A stretch of DNA of 64,000 nucleotides, from positions 1 through 64,000 of the forward strand of contig DATBAV010000042.1 of NCBI GenBank assembly GCA_036271315.1, read 5' to 3'. This document shows, piece by piece, positions 9,679-17,621 of the stretch. Under the pieces are notes generated by a model that had not been told where the DNA came from, searched no databases, and saw only the letters and a program-made list of their open reading frames with translations. The position numbers were made by a program, and so were the translations under genes. This DNA comes from VRUE01 sp036271315 (GTDB lineage Bacteria; Actinomycetota; Thermoleophilia; Solirubrobacterales; 70-9). The number at the start of each line of letters is the position of its first letter. The first letter of the stretch is position 1.

Positions 9679-10506
9679 ATGGCGAAGACTCAAACTCAGC
9701 CGGAGATCGGATCGCTCCTGCGTGAGTGGCGCGAGCACCGCCGCGTGACTCAACTCGCGCTTGCGCTCGACGCCGGAGTCTCGACCCGGCATCTGAGCTT
9801 CGTGGAGACGGGCCGCTCGCAGCCCGGCCGCGAGATGCTGCTTCGGGTCTTGGAGCAGCTCGAGGTTCCATTTCGTGAGCAGAACCGACTACTGCTTGCA
9901 GCGGGTCACGCCCCGGCCTATCCGGAGCGATCATTGGAGGACTCCGACCTGACACCAGTGAGAGAGGCGCTGGACGCGATTCTGTCCGGCCATGAGCCTT
10001 ACCCGGCCGTCGCCGTCGATCGCGCCTGGAACATGGTCGCCGCCAACGCCTCGATGCTTGGCCTGGCCGAGGCGGTCGAGATCGCCCCGGAGCTTCTGGA
10101 GCCCCCGATCAACGTGATTCGGGTCGGCCTCCACCCGCGCGGCTTGGGTCCGCTGTTCGTCAATCTCGGCCACTGGCATACCCATTGGCTCAAGCGACTC
10201 GAACACCAGTTGGCGGTGACGGGCGACGAACAGCTCGCCTCCCTGGTCGATGAGATCGCCGGATACCCGGTACCCGAGCCCGACGCCACAGCCGGGTTCG
10301 CCGCCGGCGAGATGCTCGGCCCGGTCAGAGTGCGTGCCCCCGATGGAGGAGAGCTCTCCTTCTTCGGCATGTTCGCGAGCTTCGACACCCCGTTCGAGGT
10401 GACGACCTCGGAGCTGGCGGTGGAGCTGCTCTTCCCGGCCGACCGCACGACCGCCGAAACGCTGCGCGAACGCGAGTCCTCGCTGCGCCGAACGAGGCAG
10501 GGATAG
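9679..10506 (+). CDS. XRE-family regulator with MmyB-like ligand domain
   Basis: A 275-residue transcription factor. The N-terminal helix-turn-helix (RRVTQLALALDAGVSTRHLS, then FVETGRSQP) is followed by the MmyB-like domain (HEPYPAVAVDRAWNMVAANA, later LGHWHTHWLKRLEHQ). MmyB-type domains bind fatty-acid-like or other hydrophobic ligands in the one structure known. The next gene starts 4 bp after its stop, so the two form a pair. Confidence 0.9.
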   Translation: MAKTQTQPEIGSLLREWREHRRVTQLALALDAGVSTRHLSFVETGRSQPGREMLLRVLEQLEVPFREQNRLLLAAGHAPAYPERSLEDSDLTPVREALDAILSGHEPYPAVAVDRAWNMVAANASMLGLAEAVEIAPELLEPPINVIRVGLHPRGLGPLFVNLGHWHTHWLKRLEHQLAVTGDEQLASLVDEIAGYPVPEPDATAGFAAGEMLGPVRVRAPDGGELSFFGMFASFDTPFEVTTSELAVELLFPADRTTAETLRERESSLRRTRQG

Positions 10507-10510
10507 CGGA

Positions 10511-10960
10511 GTGAGCAAGAGAAAGCCCGTTCCGGGGCAGCTGATCACCGGTGCAGGGGGTGCGCTGCTGATCGTCTCCCTGTTCCTTCCCTGGGCGGGA
10601 GTCGGGGAGACGCATCGGACCGGGTTCGAGCTCTTGACCACCGGCGATGTCCTCCTGCTGATCGTCGGACTGGTCGCGATCGTGGCGGCGCTCACGTGGG
10701 GGCGCTACGGGCTCTTTCGCCCCGATCTGTCCATGAACGGGGCGGCCGATCTGCTGGGCTTGGTGGCGACGATCCTTCTCACTTGGCTGATCCTCTTCGA
10801 CTTCCCATCTGGCGCCAGTCGGGAGGTCGGCGTGTTCCTGTCGTTGGTCGCGGTGATCGCGATAACCGGCGGGGCCGGCGACTACAGCACCCTGCGCGGC
10901 GCGCCCTTCTTCCCTCGCATCGACAACGACACGCGGCGAACTTGTCGGCGGCGACCGTAG
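10511..10960 (+). CDS. Four-helix integral membrane protein
   Basis: A 149-residue membrane protein with about four predicted helices (LITGAGGALLIVSLFLPWAG; VLLLIVGLVAIVAAL; LGLVATILLTWLILF; GVFLSLVAVIAITGG). It starts with GTG only 4 bp after the MmyB-like regulator and is probably co-transcribed with it. No enzymatic motif is seen and the function is unknown. Confidence 0.7.
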   Translation: MSKRKPVPGQLITGAGGALLIVSLFLPWAGVGETHRTGFELLTTGDVLLLIVGLVAIVAALTWGRYGLFRPDLSMNGAADLLGLVATILLTWLILFDFPSGASREVGVFLSLVAVIAITGGAGDYSTLRGAPFFPRIDNDTRRTCRRRP

Positions 10961-10969
10961 TAGATCCAA

Positions 10970-10990
10970 AAGCCGGCGCGTGACCGGCTT
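10970..10990. terminator. Hairpin between convergent genes
   Basis: AAGCCGG and CCGGCTT form a 7-bp stem with a 7-nt loop between the convergent membrane protein and TetR genes. There is no T-run, so termination is likely weak or bidirectional. Confidence 0.5.
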
Positions 10991-11008
10991 GCGGTTCGCA
11001 CCAACGGG

Positions 11009-11581
11009 TTATCGAATCGCAGCTTGAACCGCCTCGGCCGCTACGGCTCCTGCCAGTTCGACCGGCTCCGTGCTCCGCAGCGCACGAGCGAGGACAAAGG
11101 CTCCCTCAAGCCCTGCAAGCATCTGAATAACAAGCTCACGCGCGGTGTCGCGCTCGATCCCCGCGAGTCCGAAACGCCAGATGCCGGCCTCGATCCAGCT
11201 GTTGAAGACCTCAGCGCAGGCCAGACGAATCTCCTCGTTGGTGCTCGAGACCTCCAAGGCAACGGTCGCGATTGGGCAAGCATCGGCGTAATCGCTCTCC
11301 TTGAGATCGCGAGCGGCACCAATAAAGAAGGCGCGAATGCCCTCGACGAGATCGACCTCGGGCGGAGCGTACTCGGCGAGAAGCAATCCGTAGAGGAAAC
11401 CAGACCGCCGCACCGTTTCCGCTCCCAGCGATGACTTGCCTCCGGGGAAGAAGTGATAGAGCGAGCCGAATGGCGCTCCGGCCTCGGTCAGGATCTGTTT
11501 GACACCGGTGCCCGTGTATCCCTGACGGCGGAGGAGCTCGCCGCTGGCGTCGAGGATTTTGTCCCGCGTCTCACTTGGCAC
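11009..11581 (-). CDS. TetR-family repressor (LmrA/YxaF-like)
   Basis: A 190-residue TetR regulator. The N-terminal helix-turn-helix is TGVKQILTEAGAPFGSLYHF, and the C-terminal ligand domain contains DACPIATVALEVSSTNEEIR, typical of the LmrA/YxaF group. It is divergent from the alpha/beta hydrolase gene across a 65-bp gap that contains a clear inverted repeat. It therefore probably represses both genes and is released by a small hydrophobic ligand. Confidence 0.92.
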   Translation of the reverse strand: MPSETRDKILDASGELLRRQGYTGTGVKQILTEAGAPFGSLYHFFPGGKSSLGAETVRRSGFLYGLLLAEYAPPEVDLVEGIRAFFIGAARDLKESDYADACPIATVALEVSSTNEEIRLACAEVFNSWIEAGIWRFGLAGIERDTARELVIQMLAGLEGAFVLARALRSTEPVELAGAVAAEAVQAAIR

Positions 11582-11605
11582 TCGCTCAATGATACGTTGC
11601 GGATT

Positions 11606-11625
11606 ACTAGAGCGATCTATCTAGT
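11606..11625. promoter_or_regulatory. Probable TetR operator
   Basis: ACTAGA-N8-TCTAGT is a perfect inverted repeat in the gap between the divergent TetR and hydrolase genes. Nested in it is TAGAGCGATCTA (11608-11619), close to the core of the LmrA/YxaF box described in Bacillus subtilis as I recall it. Position and symmetry make it the likely binding site of the adjacent repressor. Confidence 0.65.
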
Positions 11626-11646
11626 TGACCGCGAGAGGAGTCGTGT

Positions 11647-12480
11647 ATGCCGCAGATCGAGGTGGAGGCCGGGCCGATCGAGTACCGGGACACGGGGGGC
11701 GAGGGCCCCGTCTTGGTCTTGGTTCCCGGGCTGGTGATGGATTACCGCCAGTGGGAGCGAGTGGTGCCCGAGCTCCGCGACGAGTTTCGCTGCATCAGCG
11801 TGACCTTGCCGATGGGCGCACACCGCCGGCCGATGAAGCCGGATGCCGACCTCTCAATGATCGGAATGGGTCGGATTCTCGCCGAGTTGCTCGAACGGCT
11901 CGATTTGCGCGACGTCGTCGTCTGCTTCAACGATTGGAGCGGCGCTCAGGCGATGATCGCCGACGAACGGACCGACCGGATCGCAAAGTTCGTTCTCGCT
12001 TCCTGCGAGACCGTCGGCAACTATCCGCCGGGTCTTGGTGGCATGGCTGCCTGGCTGTCCGCCAAGCTGCCCGGTGGGATCGCCATCACCCGTCAGGTTC
12101 TCCTCCGCCCACGGCTCGCGCGGCTGCCTTTCCTCTTCGGCCAGATGAGCAAGAGGGGAATCCCCGACGAGATGATGCGCCACTGGCTGGAGCCGCTGGC
12201 GCGTCCGGAGATTCGCCGCGATTTGCGTAGGTACACTGTCGACGCCATCCCCAACGGTCGCCGGACGCTGCGAATGGCGCAGCAACGCCTGGGAACTTTC
12301 GAGCGCCCCGTCCTGGTCGTATGGGACGCGGAGGGCAAGATGATGCCCAACGACGAAGGTCGGCGTCTCGCTGAATCTTTCCCCAACTCGCGCTTCGTCG
12401 AGTTGGCGGACTGCTACACCCTGATCGCGCTCGACCAACCTGCCAAGCTGGCCCATCTCATCCGGGATTTCGCGCGCTAA
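11647..12480 (+). CDS. Alpha/beta hydrolase with Asp-type nucleophile elbow
   Basis: A 277-residue alpha/beta hydrolase. The oxyanion region is VLVLVPGLVMDYRQW, and the nucleophile elbow reads VVVCFNDWSGAQ. Aspartate therefore takes the position usually held by serine, as in haloalkane and fluoroacetate dehalogenases. The C-terminal segment DCYTLIALDQPAKLAH aligns with the usual GHF..DxP loop but lacks the catalytic histidine, and VWDAEGKMMP lacks the usual acid position. It may be a catalytically altered member or use other residues. GAGAGGAG precedes the ATG. Likely controlled by the adjacent TetR repressor. Confidence 0.82.
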   Translation: MPQIEVEAGPIEYRDTGGEGPVLVLVPGLVMDYRQWERVVPELRDEFRCISVTLPMGAHRRPMKPDADLSMIGMGRILAELLERLDLRDVVVCFNDWSGAQAMIADERTDRIAKFVLASCETVGNYPPGLGGMAAWLSAKLPGGIAITRQVLLRPRLARLPFLFGQMSKRGIPDEMMRHWLEPLARPEIRRDLRRYTVDAIPNGRRTLRMAQQRLGTFERPVLVVWDAEGKMMPNDEGRRLAESFPNSRFVELADCYTLIALDQPAKLAHLIRDFAR

Positions 12481-12540
12481 GTGGTCGGGTTCTCGGGCTG
12501 GCCGGGAGGGACGCTTGCTCTACCTCAAGCACGTTTCAAA

Positions 12541-12568
12541 CAGGGGCCCCGCCTCGGCGGGGCCCCTG
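12541..12568. terminator. Strong bidirectional terminator hairpin
   Basis: CAGGGGCCCCGCC and its exact complement are separated by only TC, giving a 13-bp GC-rich stem between the convergent hydrolase and matrixin-like genes. No long T-run follows on either side. Confidence 0.75.
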
Positions 12569-12613
12569 TTCGTGACGGTTGCGATTAGAACCGCGACAGG
12601 CGTCGCGTAACTC

Positions 12614-14140
12614 CTATTTAGCGAGAACGGCCGGGCTCGTTTCCGCGCTCATGCTCAAGGTCGAGTTTTTGAAATACCCGCCCGTGGGCCAGTAATTCCA
12701 TAGCTGCCCTGCGTTCGACTGAAAGGCGACGACATAGTTGCCGCTTGATTCCGCAGCAATGCTAGGGCTGGTCCCCGCTCTCATGCCCAGGTGCGTGTTG
12801 GTGAAATAACCCGAGCTGGGGTACGTCCAGAGTTCGCCGACGTTGGACTGGAAGGTGACCATGTAACCACCACCCGAGCTTGCGGCAATGCTAGGGCTGG
12901 TCCCCGCCTTCATACCCAGGTGCGTGTTGGTGAAATAACCCGAGCTGGGGTACGTCCAGAGTTCGCCGACGTTGGACTGGAAGGTGACAACGTAGGAGCC
13001 GTCTGGCTCGAAAGCGATGCTCGGGCTGGTCCCCGGCATCATGCCCAGGTGCGTATTGATGAAATAGCCCGAGCTGGGGTATATCCAGAGTTCGCCTTTA
13101 TTGGACTGGAACGCAATCGCGAAGCTTTGCCCATCAGGCGTCACGGCAATGCTAGGGCTGGTCCCCGCTTTCATGCCCAGGTGCGTATTGGTGAAATAGC
13201 CCGAGCTGGGGTACGCCCAGAGTTCGCCGACGTTAGACTGGAAAGCGGCAACGTAGCTGCCGTGGAAGTTACCGGCGACGCTCGGGCTGGTCCCATCGGC
13301 CATTCCTAGGCCCGTATTGGTTCGGGCCTCGAGGGACGCGTTGTAGAACGAGAGTGAACCCTGATTAAACGCCATTACGTAACCCGCCGACGGACCGTAA
13401 GCAACGCTGGGACTAGTCCCCGCTAGCAGCGAGACGGCTCCGTGAACTTCTTTTCCGGTTGCAACCTGATAGCCGAGCAACGGGCCGTTGGTGGCCCGAA
13501 TGCCATCGAACGGCTGTGTCGGCCGCGGGTTGAGATACATCAAGCCATTGCGGTCTCCACTGGCGTAGTGGACCGCGCCGTAGTGAGAGCCATTCATCAC
13601 TTGCAAAGTTCCTTCATACATCCATTCATAGTGCGCGAGTCCCAATGCATGCCCCAACTCGTGCTCGACCAAATGACTCTTGTCGTCGGCACTCCATCCG
13701 GCAGCTACGGGATTGAGCCACATCCGAGCCCCATTTATGAGCCATCGGTTGTCAAGCTCGCGCGCCCCGGAACGCAATATTGGATAAGTACAGCCATACA
13801 CCTCCGCCCCGGTACACCCGCTAGGAGCGGCCCCGAGGCGAACTAGAATTTCTCCTTCTGAGGGTTCATGGTCCGAAACCGTCCCTGGCGCCACGACTAT
13901 CGACACCCCGCTGGCCTGCAAAGCGTCGCTCGCAGCCACTTCGGCAGCGGCGCGAAATGCCTCAGCGTTTGGACCTTCAACCAGATGCAGTGTGTAGGTC
14001 GGCCGATCGACGTATGAGGAGTCCAACACCTTGAATCCGGCCCCTTCGTATTCGGACCCGTAAGCCGTAGTTGTAAAAAGAGCCAGCATCAATATGGCAA
14101 GCGCACCGGCCCGCCCCATTACTCCCTTGAACTGATCCAT
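12614..14140 (-). CDS. Secreted matrixin-like zinc protease with propeller repeats
   Basis: A 508-residue secreted protein. A signal peptide (residues 8-28) precedes a metalloprotease domain with the full metzincin motif HELGHALGLAH at 160-170, giving three zinc ligands and the catalytic glutamate. A downstream methionine (NGLMYLNP) may serve as the Met-turn. Residues 258-508 are about six tandem 43-residue repeats with core FQSNVGELWTYPSSGYF then HLGM and GTSPS, resembling lectin or beta-propeller blades. Repeats 3 to 5 are nearly identical in DNA. Its composition is AT-richer than its neighbours, which hints at transfer. Probably a secreted carbohydrate-targeted protease. Confidence 0.88.
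   Translation of the reverse strand: MDQFKGVMGRAGALAILMLALFTTTAYGSEYEGAGFKVLDSSYVDRPTYTLHLVEGPNAEAFRAAAEVAASDALQASGVSIVVAPGTVSDHEPSEGEILVRLGAAPSGCTGAEVYGCTYPILRSGARELDNRWLINGARMWLNPVAAGWSADDKSHLVEHELGHALGLAHYEWMYEGTLQVMNGSHYGAVHYASGDRNGLMYLNPRPTQPFDGIRATNGPLLGYQVATGKEVHGAVSLLAGTSPSVAYGPSAGYVMAFNQGSLSFYNASLEARTNTGLGMADGTSPSVAGNFHGSYVAAFQSNVGELWAYPSSGYFTNTHLGMKAGTSPSIAVTPDGQSFAIAFQSNKGELWIYPSSGYFINTHLGMMPGTSPSIAFEPDGSYVVTFQSNVGELWTYPSSGYFTNTHLGMKAGTSPSIAASSGGGYMVTFQSNVGELWTYPSSGYFTNTHLGMRAGTSPSIAAESSGNYVVAFQSNAGQLWNYWPTGGYFKNSTLSMSAETSPAVLAK
12617..13369 (-). repeat. 129-bp tandem repeats inside the matrixin-like gene
   Basis: Six units of 126-132 bp encode the 43-residue blades. Units around 12790-12990 share stretches of roughly 80 bases with almost no difference, including synonymous sites. 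That indicates recent duplication or gene conversion rather than old divergence. Confidence 0.85.
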
Positions 14141-14260
14141 CCCTGCCTTTCCGCTGCGTATATCCGCGCACCTCTCCCGAGTGCTCCGCTAGCGAACTCT
14201 GCGCGTGGTCTGCGAACTTCCCCTGCCACGGTTTTCTATCGCTAAACCGCGCATCGCTTA

Positions 14261-14347
14261 TTAACGACCCATTAATCCGTGGGGGTTCGCGGCCTGCTCA
14301 GGCTCCTTGTCCTCGCTCGCATGACAGATGAAGAAGTCGTGAGCCAT
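14261..14347 (-). pseudogene. Possible TIR-domain remnant (28 residues)
   Basis: An ATG at 14347 opens a 28-codon frame whose first residues, MAHDFFICHASEDKE, match the first strand and BB-region start of TIR domains (typical form YDVFISHASEDK). After residue 16 the similarity ends and a TAA follows at 14261-14263. It begins 11 bp after the sigma factor stop, on the same strand. It is either a relic of a TIR gene or chance; 15 well-matched residues at an ATG favour a relic. Confidence 0.45.
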
Positions 14348-14357
14348 GGCGTGCCTT

Positions 14358-14864
14358 CTACCAGAGGGGCTCCTCCTCCAGCGCCACCTTCAGCGCCCGG
14401 AGGCCGTCGTGGACGCGGCTCCTGACGGTTCCCTCCAAAACGCCGAGCTCGGCCGCGACCTCGGCGTAGGGTCGGCCCCGGTAATAGGTCTCGACCAGGA
14501 CTTGGCGGTGCTGCTCACCGATCGTGCACATGGCCCGCTCGACCCGCCAGGCGAGCAGTGACTGCTCGAGACGTTCGAGCTCCACCTCAACGCCGCCGTC
14601 GGCGCCCCCCGAGCACGCCGCCCGAGCACGCCCCAGTTCGATCATCACGTCGCGCAGGATCGCGAAGAGCCGGGTGCGAAGGTTGCCGGTCGCCTTGTCG
14701 AAGCGATCGCCCGCCCTCCAGGCTCGCAAGAAGGTCTCCTGGACTGCCTCCTCGGCGAGCCCGGAGTCGCTCAGCGAGCGCGCCGCGAGGTCGTAGAGCT
14801 CGCCCGAGTGGGCGGCGTACGCCTCACGCACGTCACGCTCGCGAGCCCGGGCTCCCCGCGACAT
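14358..14864 (-). CDS. ECF-type RNA polymerase sigma factor
   Basis: A 168-residue ECF sigma factor. Region 2 includes AEEAVQETFLRAWRAGDRF with the following LRTRLFAILRDVMIEL, and region 4 ends with PYAEVAAELGVLEGTVRSRV. No anti-sigma gene follows; instead there is the short TIR-like fragment. It is divergent from the dehydrogenase that opens the accessory cluster at 15.1 kb, so it could control that cluster. Confidence 0.92.
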   Translation of the reverse strand: MSRGARARERDVREAYAAHSGELYDLAARSLSDSGLAEEAVQETFLRAWRAGDRFDKATGNLRTRLFAILRDVMIELGRARAACSGGADGGVEVELERLEQSLLAWRVERAMCTIGEQHRQVLVETYYRGRPYAEVAAELGVLEGTVRSRVHDGLRALKVALEEEPLW

Positions 14865-15115
14865 TGCCCCAGGGCACTAACACCGCGACTGGGCGGGGCG
14901 GGGCCCAGCGCGACCGCCCAGCAGTGCCCACTCCGACGGTCGGTTTCATCTTCACGGCCTACGGATGCCCCCCGCTCCAGGTTCAAGGGCGGGTCGGTTC
15001 AAACCAGCCCTCTGAACTTCCGCGCTGGGCAGCGCGTAGACCGACGCGTGGAAGAAGAGAAGGCGGCACCCGCGGGTATCGCTCGGATCCGAGCGCTGGA
15101 GCCATCCCTGCGAAC

Positions 15116-15142
15116 GGAACCAAAAGAGCTAGCGGCGTAGTC
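15116..15142 (+). promoter_or_regulatory. Possible ECF-type promoter before the accessory cluster
   Basis: GGAAC at 15116-15120 and GTC at 15140-15142, 19 bp apart, fit the general ECF promoter form (GGAAC-N17-19-GTC/GTT). The site lies 22 bp before the dehydrogenase ATG and is divergent from an ECF sigma factor gene. The rest of the 14865-15163 gap shows no gene. Tentative: short motifs like this occur by chance in GC-rich DNA. Confidence 0.3.
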
Positions 15143-15163
15143 GGAGTTGTAGAAAAGAGAGCC

Positions 15164-16165
15164 ATGGACGATCACCTTCAGGACGAGGGTCCCGGTGCGC
15201 ACGCGTTCTGGTTGCGATCCCCTGGCTGCGGCGACATCCGACCGGCGCCGCTACCCGACCCAGGCCCCAACGACGTCCTGGTGCGAACCATGTACTCCGG
15301 CGTCAGCCGGGGCACCGAGACGTTGGTCTTCCGGGGCGCCGTGCCGCCGGACCAGTACGGGGCGATGCGGGCGCCTTTCCAGGAGGGCGATTTCCCCTCT
15401 CCCGTCAAGTACGGCTACCTCAGCGTCGGGACGGTGGAAAAGGGGCCGGCGGAGCTGCGCGGCCGGACGGTCTTCTGCCTCTACCCGCATCAGACCGCAT
15501 ACGTCGTGCCGGCCGACGCGGTGGCCGTCGTCCCCGAGGACGTACCGCCGGCTCGCGCCGTCCTCGCGGGCATGGTCGAGACCGCGGTCAACGCCCTGTG
15601 GGACGCGGCGCCACTGCTCGGCGACCGCGTCACCGTCGTCGGGGCAGGGATGGTCGGCTGCTGCGTGGCACGCCTGCTGAGTGCCTTCCCGGCGACTCAG
15701 GTCACGCTCGTCGACGTCGATGCCGGTCGGGCCGAGATCGCCGCCGCACTCGGCGTCGACTTTGCTCTGCCCGGCGACGCGGTCGGCGATCGCGATCTGG
15801 TCGTGCACGCCAGCGCCACGTCGGCCGGGCTTCAGCAGTCGCTCGAGCTGCTCGCGCCCGAGCGCGCGGTGATCGATCTCAGTTGGTACGGGGACGAGGA
15901 GGTCCGACTGTCGCTCGGAGGCGCATTTCACTCGCGCCGCCTCGTCATCCGCGCCAGCCAGGTCGGCACGCTCTCCCCGGCCCGCGCGGGAAGGCGCACG
16001 AGCGCCGAGCGCCTGGAGCTCGCACTCAACCTGTTGCGCGACCCGGCCTTCGACGTGCTGCTGACTGGGCAGTCCCGTTTCCGCGAGCTGCCCGACGTGA
16101 TGTCCCGGCTCGCCGCCGGGGACCTGCCGGCGCTCTGCCACACCATCACCTACGGGAGGGAGTGA
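15164..16165 (+). CDS. BchC-like medium-chain dehydrogenase
   Basis: A 333-residue medium-chain dehydrogenase/reductase. The N-terminal catalytic domain has VRTMYSGVSRGTETLVFRG, characteristic of the BchC-like subgroup. The Rossmann domain has VTVVGAGMVGCCVARLL followed by the acidic strand end LVDVDAGR. The usual structural-zinc cysteines are absent. Its stop is 2 bp before the pterin-synthase-like gene, so the four genes 15164-18439 form one operon. Substrate unknown; oxidation of a sugar or side-chain hydroxyl is plausible from the context. Confidence 0.85.
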   Translation: MDDHLQDEGPGAHAFWLRSPGCGDIRPAPLPDPGPNDVLVRTMYSGVSRGTETLVFRGAVPPDQYGAMRAPFQEGDFPSPVKYGYLSVGTVEKGPAELRGRTVFCLYPHQTAYVVPADAVAVVPEDVPPARAVLAGMVETAVNALWDAAPLLGDRVTVVGAGMVGCCVARLLSAFPATQVTLVDVDAGRAEIAAALGVDFALPGDAVGDRDLVVHASATSAGLQQSLELLAPERAVIDLSWYGDEEVRLSLGGAFHSRRLVIRASQVGTLSPARAGRRTSAERLELALNLLRDPAFDVLLTGQSRFRELPDVMSRLAAGDLPALCHTITYGRE

Positions 16166-16167
16166 CC

Positions 16168-16566
16168 ATGTTCAGTGTGAACGTCCGCGACCACATGATG
16201 ATCGCCCACAGCCTGCGCGGCGAGACCTTCGGGCCCGCTCAGCGCCTCCACGGCGCGACCTACGTGGTCGACGCCACCTTCCGGCGCGCCGCCCTCGACG
16301 CCGACGGCATCGTGGTCGACATCGGTCGGGCGGCCGAGGAGCTGCGCGAGGTGCTGGCCCAGCTCACCTACCGCAACCTCGACGAGGAGCCGGCCTTGGC
16401 AGGCTTCAACACCACCACCGAGGCGCTCGCCCGGCTGATCGCCGATCGACTCGCCGAGCGCGCCCGTTCCGGCGCCATGGGCGAGTCCGCGCGAGATCTC
16501 GACGCCCTGGTGGTGACGCTGCACGAGTCTCACATCGCCTGGGCGAGCTATGAGCGCCCGCTGTGA
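16168..16566 (+). CDS. 6-pyruvoyl-tetrahydropterin synthase/QueD-like protein
   Basis: A 132-residue T-fold protein of the PTPS/QueD family. Recognisable elements are the N-terminal strand and first zinc histidine (MMIAHSLRG), LHGATYVVDATFRR, a VVDIGRAAEEL segment matching the family 'MVxDF' helix, LDEEPAL, and the C-terminal LHESHIAWASYE. The usual HGHNY is HGATY, so one zinc histidine is replaced, and the catalytic cysteine before it is not seen. It may have changed chemistry. The stop overlaps the next gene's GTG by 4 bp. Confidence 0.85.
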   Translation: MFSVNVRDHMMIAHSLRGETFGPAQRLHGATYVVDATFRRAALDADGIVVDIGRAAEELREVLAQLTYRNLDEEPALAGFNTTTEALARLIADRLAERARSGAMGESARDLDALVVTLHESHIAWASYERPL

Positions 16567-17621
16567 GGGACGTGTACTTCGTCGTGCCCGACGGCATCGA
16601 CGATCCAGCTCGGCCCAGCGGCGGCAACACCTATGACCGCCATCTCTGCCGCGAGCTCGGCGCCCGCGGCTGGTCGGCGCATGAGTGCGCCGTGGCTGGC
16701 TTCTGGGGCCGTCCCGGCGCCGCTTCGTTCGCGGCCCTCGAAAGCACCTTGGAGCAGATCCCCGATGACGCCGTTGTACTGGTTGACGGGCTGATCGGCT
16801 CGACCGCCCCGGAGGTGCTGGAGGCGCAGGCGAGTCGCATGCGCCTCGTCGTCCTTGTTCACATGCCGCTCGGCCACCGCCAGCCCGACGACGACGCCCG
16901 ACGGCGAGAGAGCGCGGCACTCGCCGCTGCGACCGCCACCTTGACGACGAGCGCCTGGACGCGGTCCCGGCTGATCGAGCTCTACGGCCTGCCCGCCCAC
17001 CGGGTCCGTGTCGCCGAGCCCGGCGTCGACGCCGCCGAGCCGGCAAGGGGAACCGGCACCGGCGGAGCGCTGCTCTGCGTCGGCGCGGTGACCTTCCAGA
17101 AGGGCCACGACGTTCTGCTCGACGCGCTCGAATCGATCTCGAACCTCTCCTGGCACTGCACATGCGCAGGGAGCCTGGACCGCGAGCCGGCCTTCGTTGA
17201 GAGCCTCCGGCGCCGCTGCCTGGACGGGGGATTGGGCGAGCGGGTGTCCTTTCCGGGACCGCGGACCGGAGCCGAGCTCGACCGCAGCTACACGTCCGCC
17301 GACCTCCTGGTGGTCGCGTCGCGTGCCGAGACCTACGGCCTGGTCGTCTCCGAGGCCCTCGCGCGTGGCCTGCCGGTGGTCGCGTCCGGGGTAGGAGGGG
17401 TGGCGGAGGCCCTCGGCGAGGGCGCGCACGGCAACCGCCCGGGGTTGCTCGTCGCGCCCGAGGACCCGGTCGCACTTGGTGAGGCACTGGGCGCCTGGCT
17501 CGGAGATGTCGAGCTGAGGAAACGGTTGCGCCGGGCCGCCGCGCAGCGGCGCGAGTCGCTTCCCCGCTGGTCGACCACCGCGTCTGTCGTCGCAGGAGTC
17601 CTGGCCGAGGCGGCGAGATGA
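16563..17621 (+). CDS. GT-B glycosyltransferase, family 4
   Basis: A 352-residue retaining glycosyltransferase with a GT4 fold. The N-terminal acceptor domain includes SGGNTYDRHLCRELGARG. The donor domain has the family signature RAETYGLVVSEALARGLPVV, containing the E-x7-E pair that contacts the nucleotide sugar. There are no membrane helices. Four-base overlaps with both neighbours show tight translational coupling, so it most likely glycosylates the product of the adjacent pterin-like enzyme or dehydrogenase. Confidence 0.92.
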   Translation: MRDVYFVVPDGIDDPARPSGGNTYDRHLCRELGARGWSAHECAVAGFWGRPGAASFAALESTLEQIPDDAVVLVDGLIGSTAPEVLEAQASRMRLVVLVHMPLGHRQPDDDARRRESAALAAATATLTTSAWTRSRLIELYGLPAHRVRVAEPGVDAAEPARGTGTGGALLCVGAVTFQKGHDVLLDALESISNLSWHCTCAGSLDREPAFVESLRRRCLDGGLGERVSFPGPRTGAELDRSYTSADLLVVASRAETYGLVVSEALARGLPVVASGVGGVAEALGEGAHGNRPGLLVAPEDPVALGEALGAWLGDVELRKRLRRAAAQRRESLPRWSTTASVVAGVLAEAAR

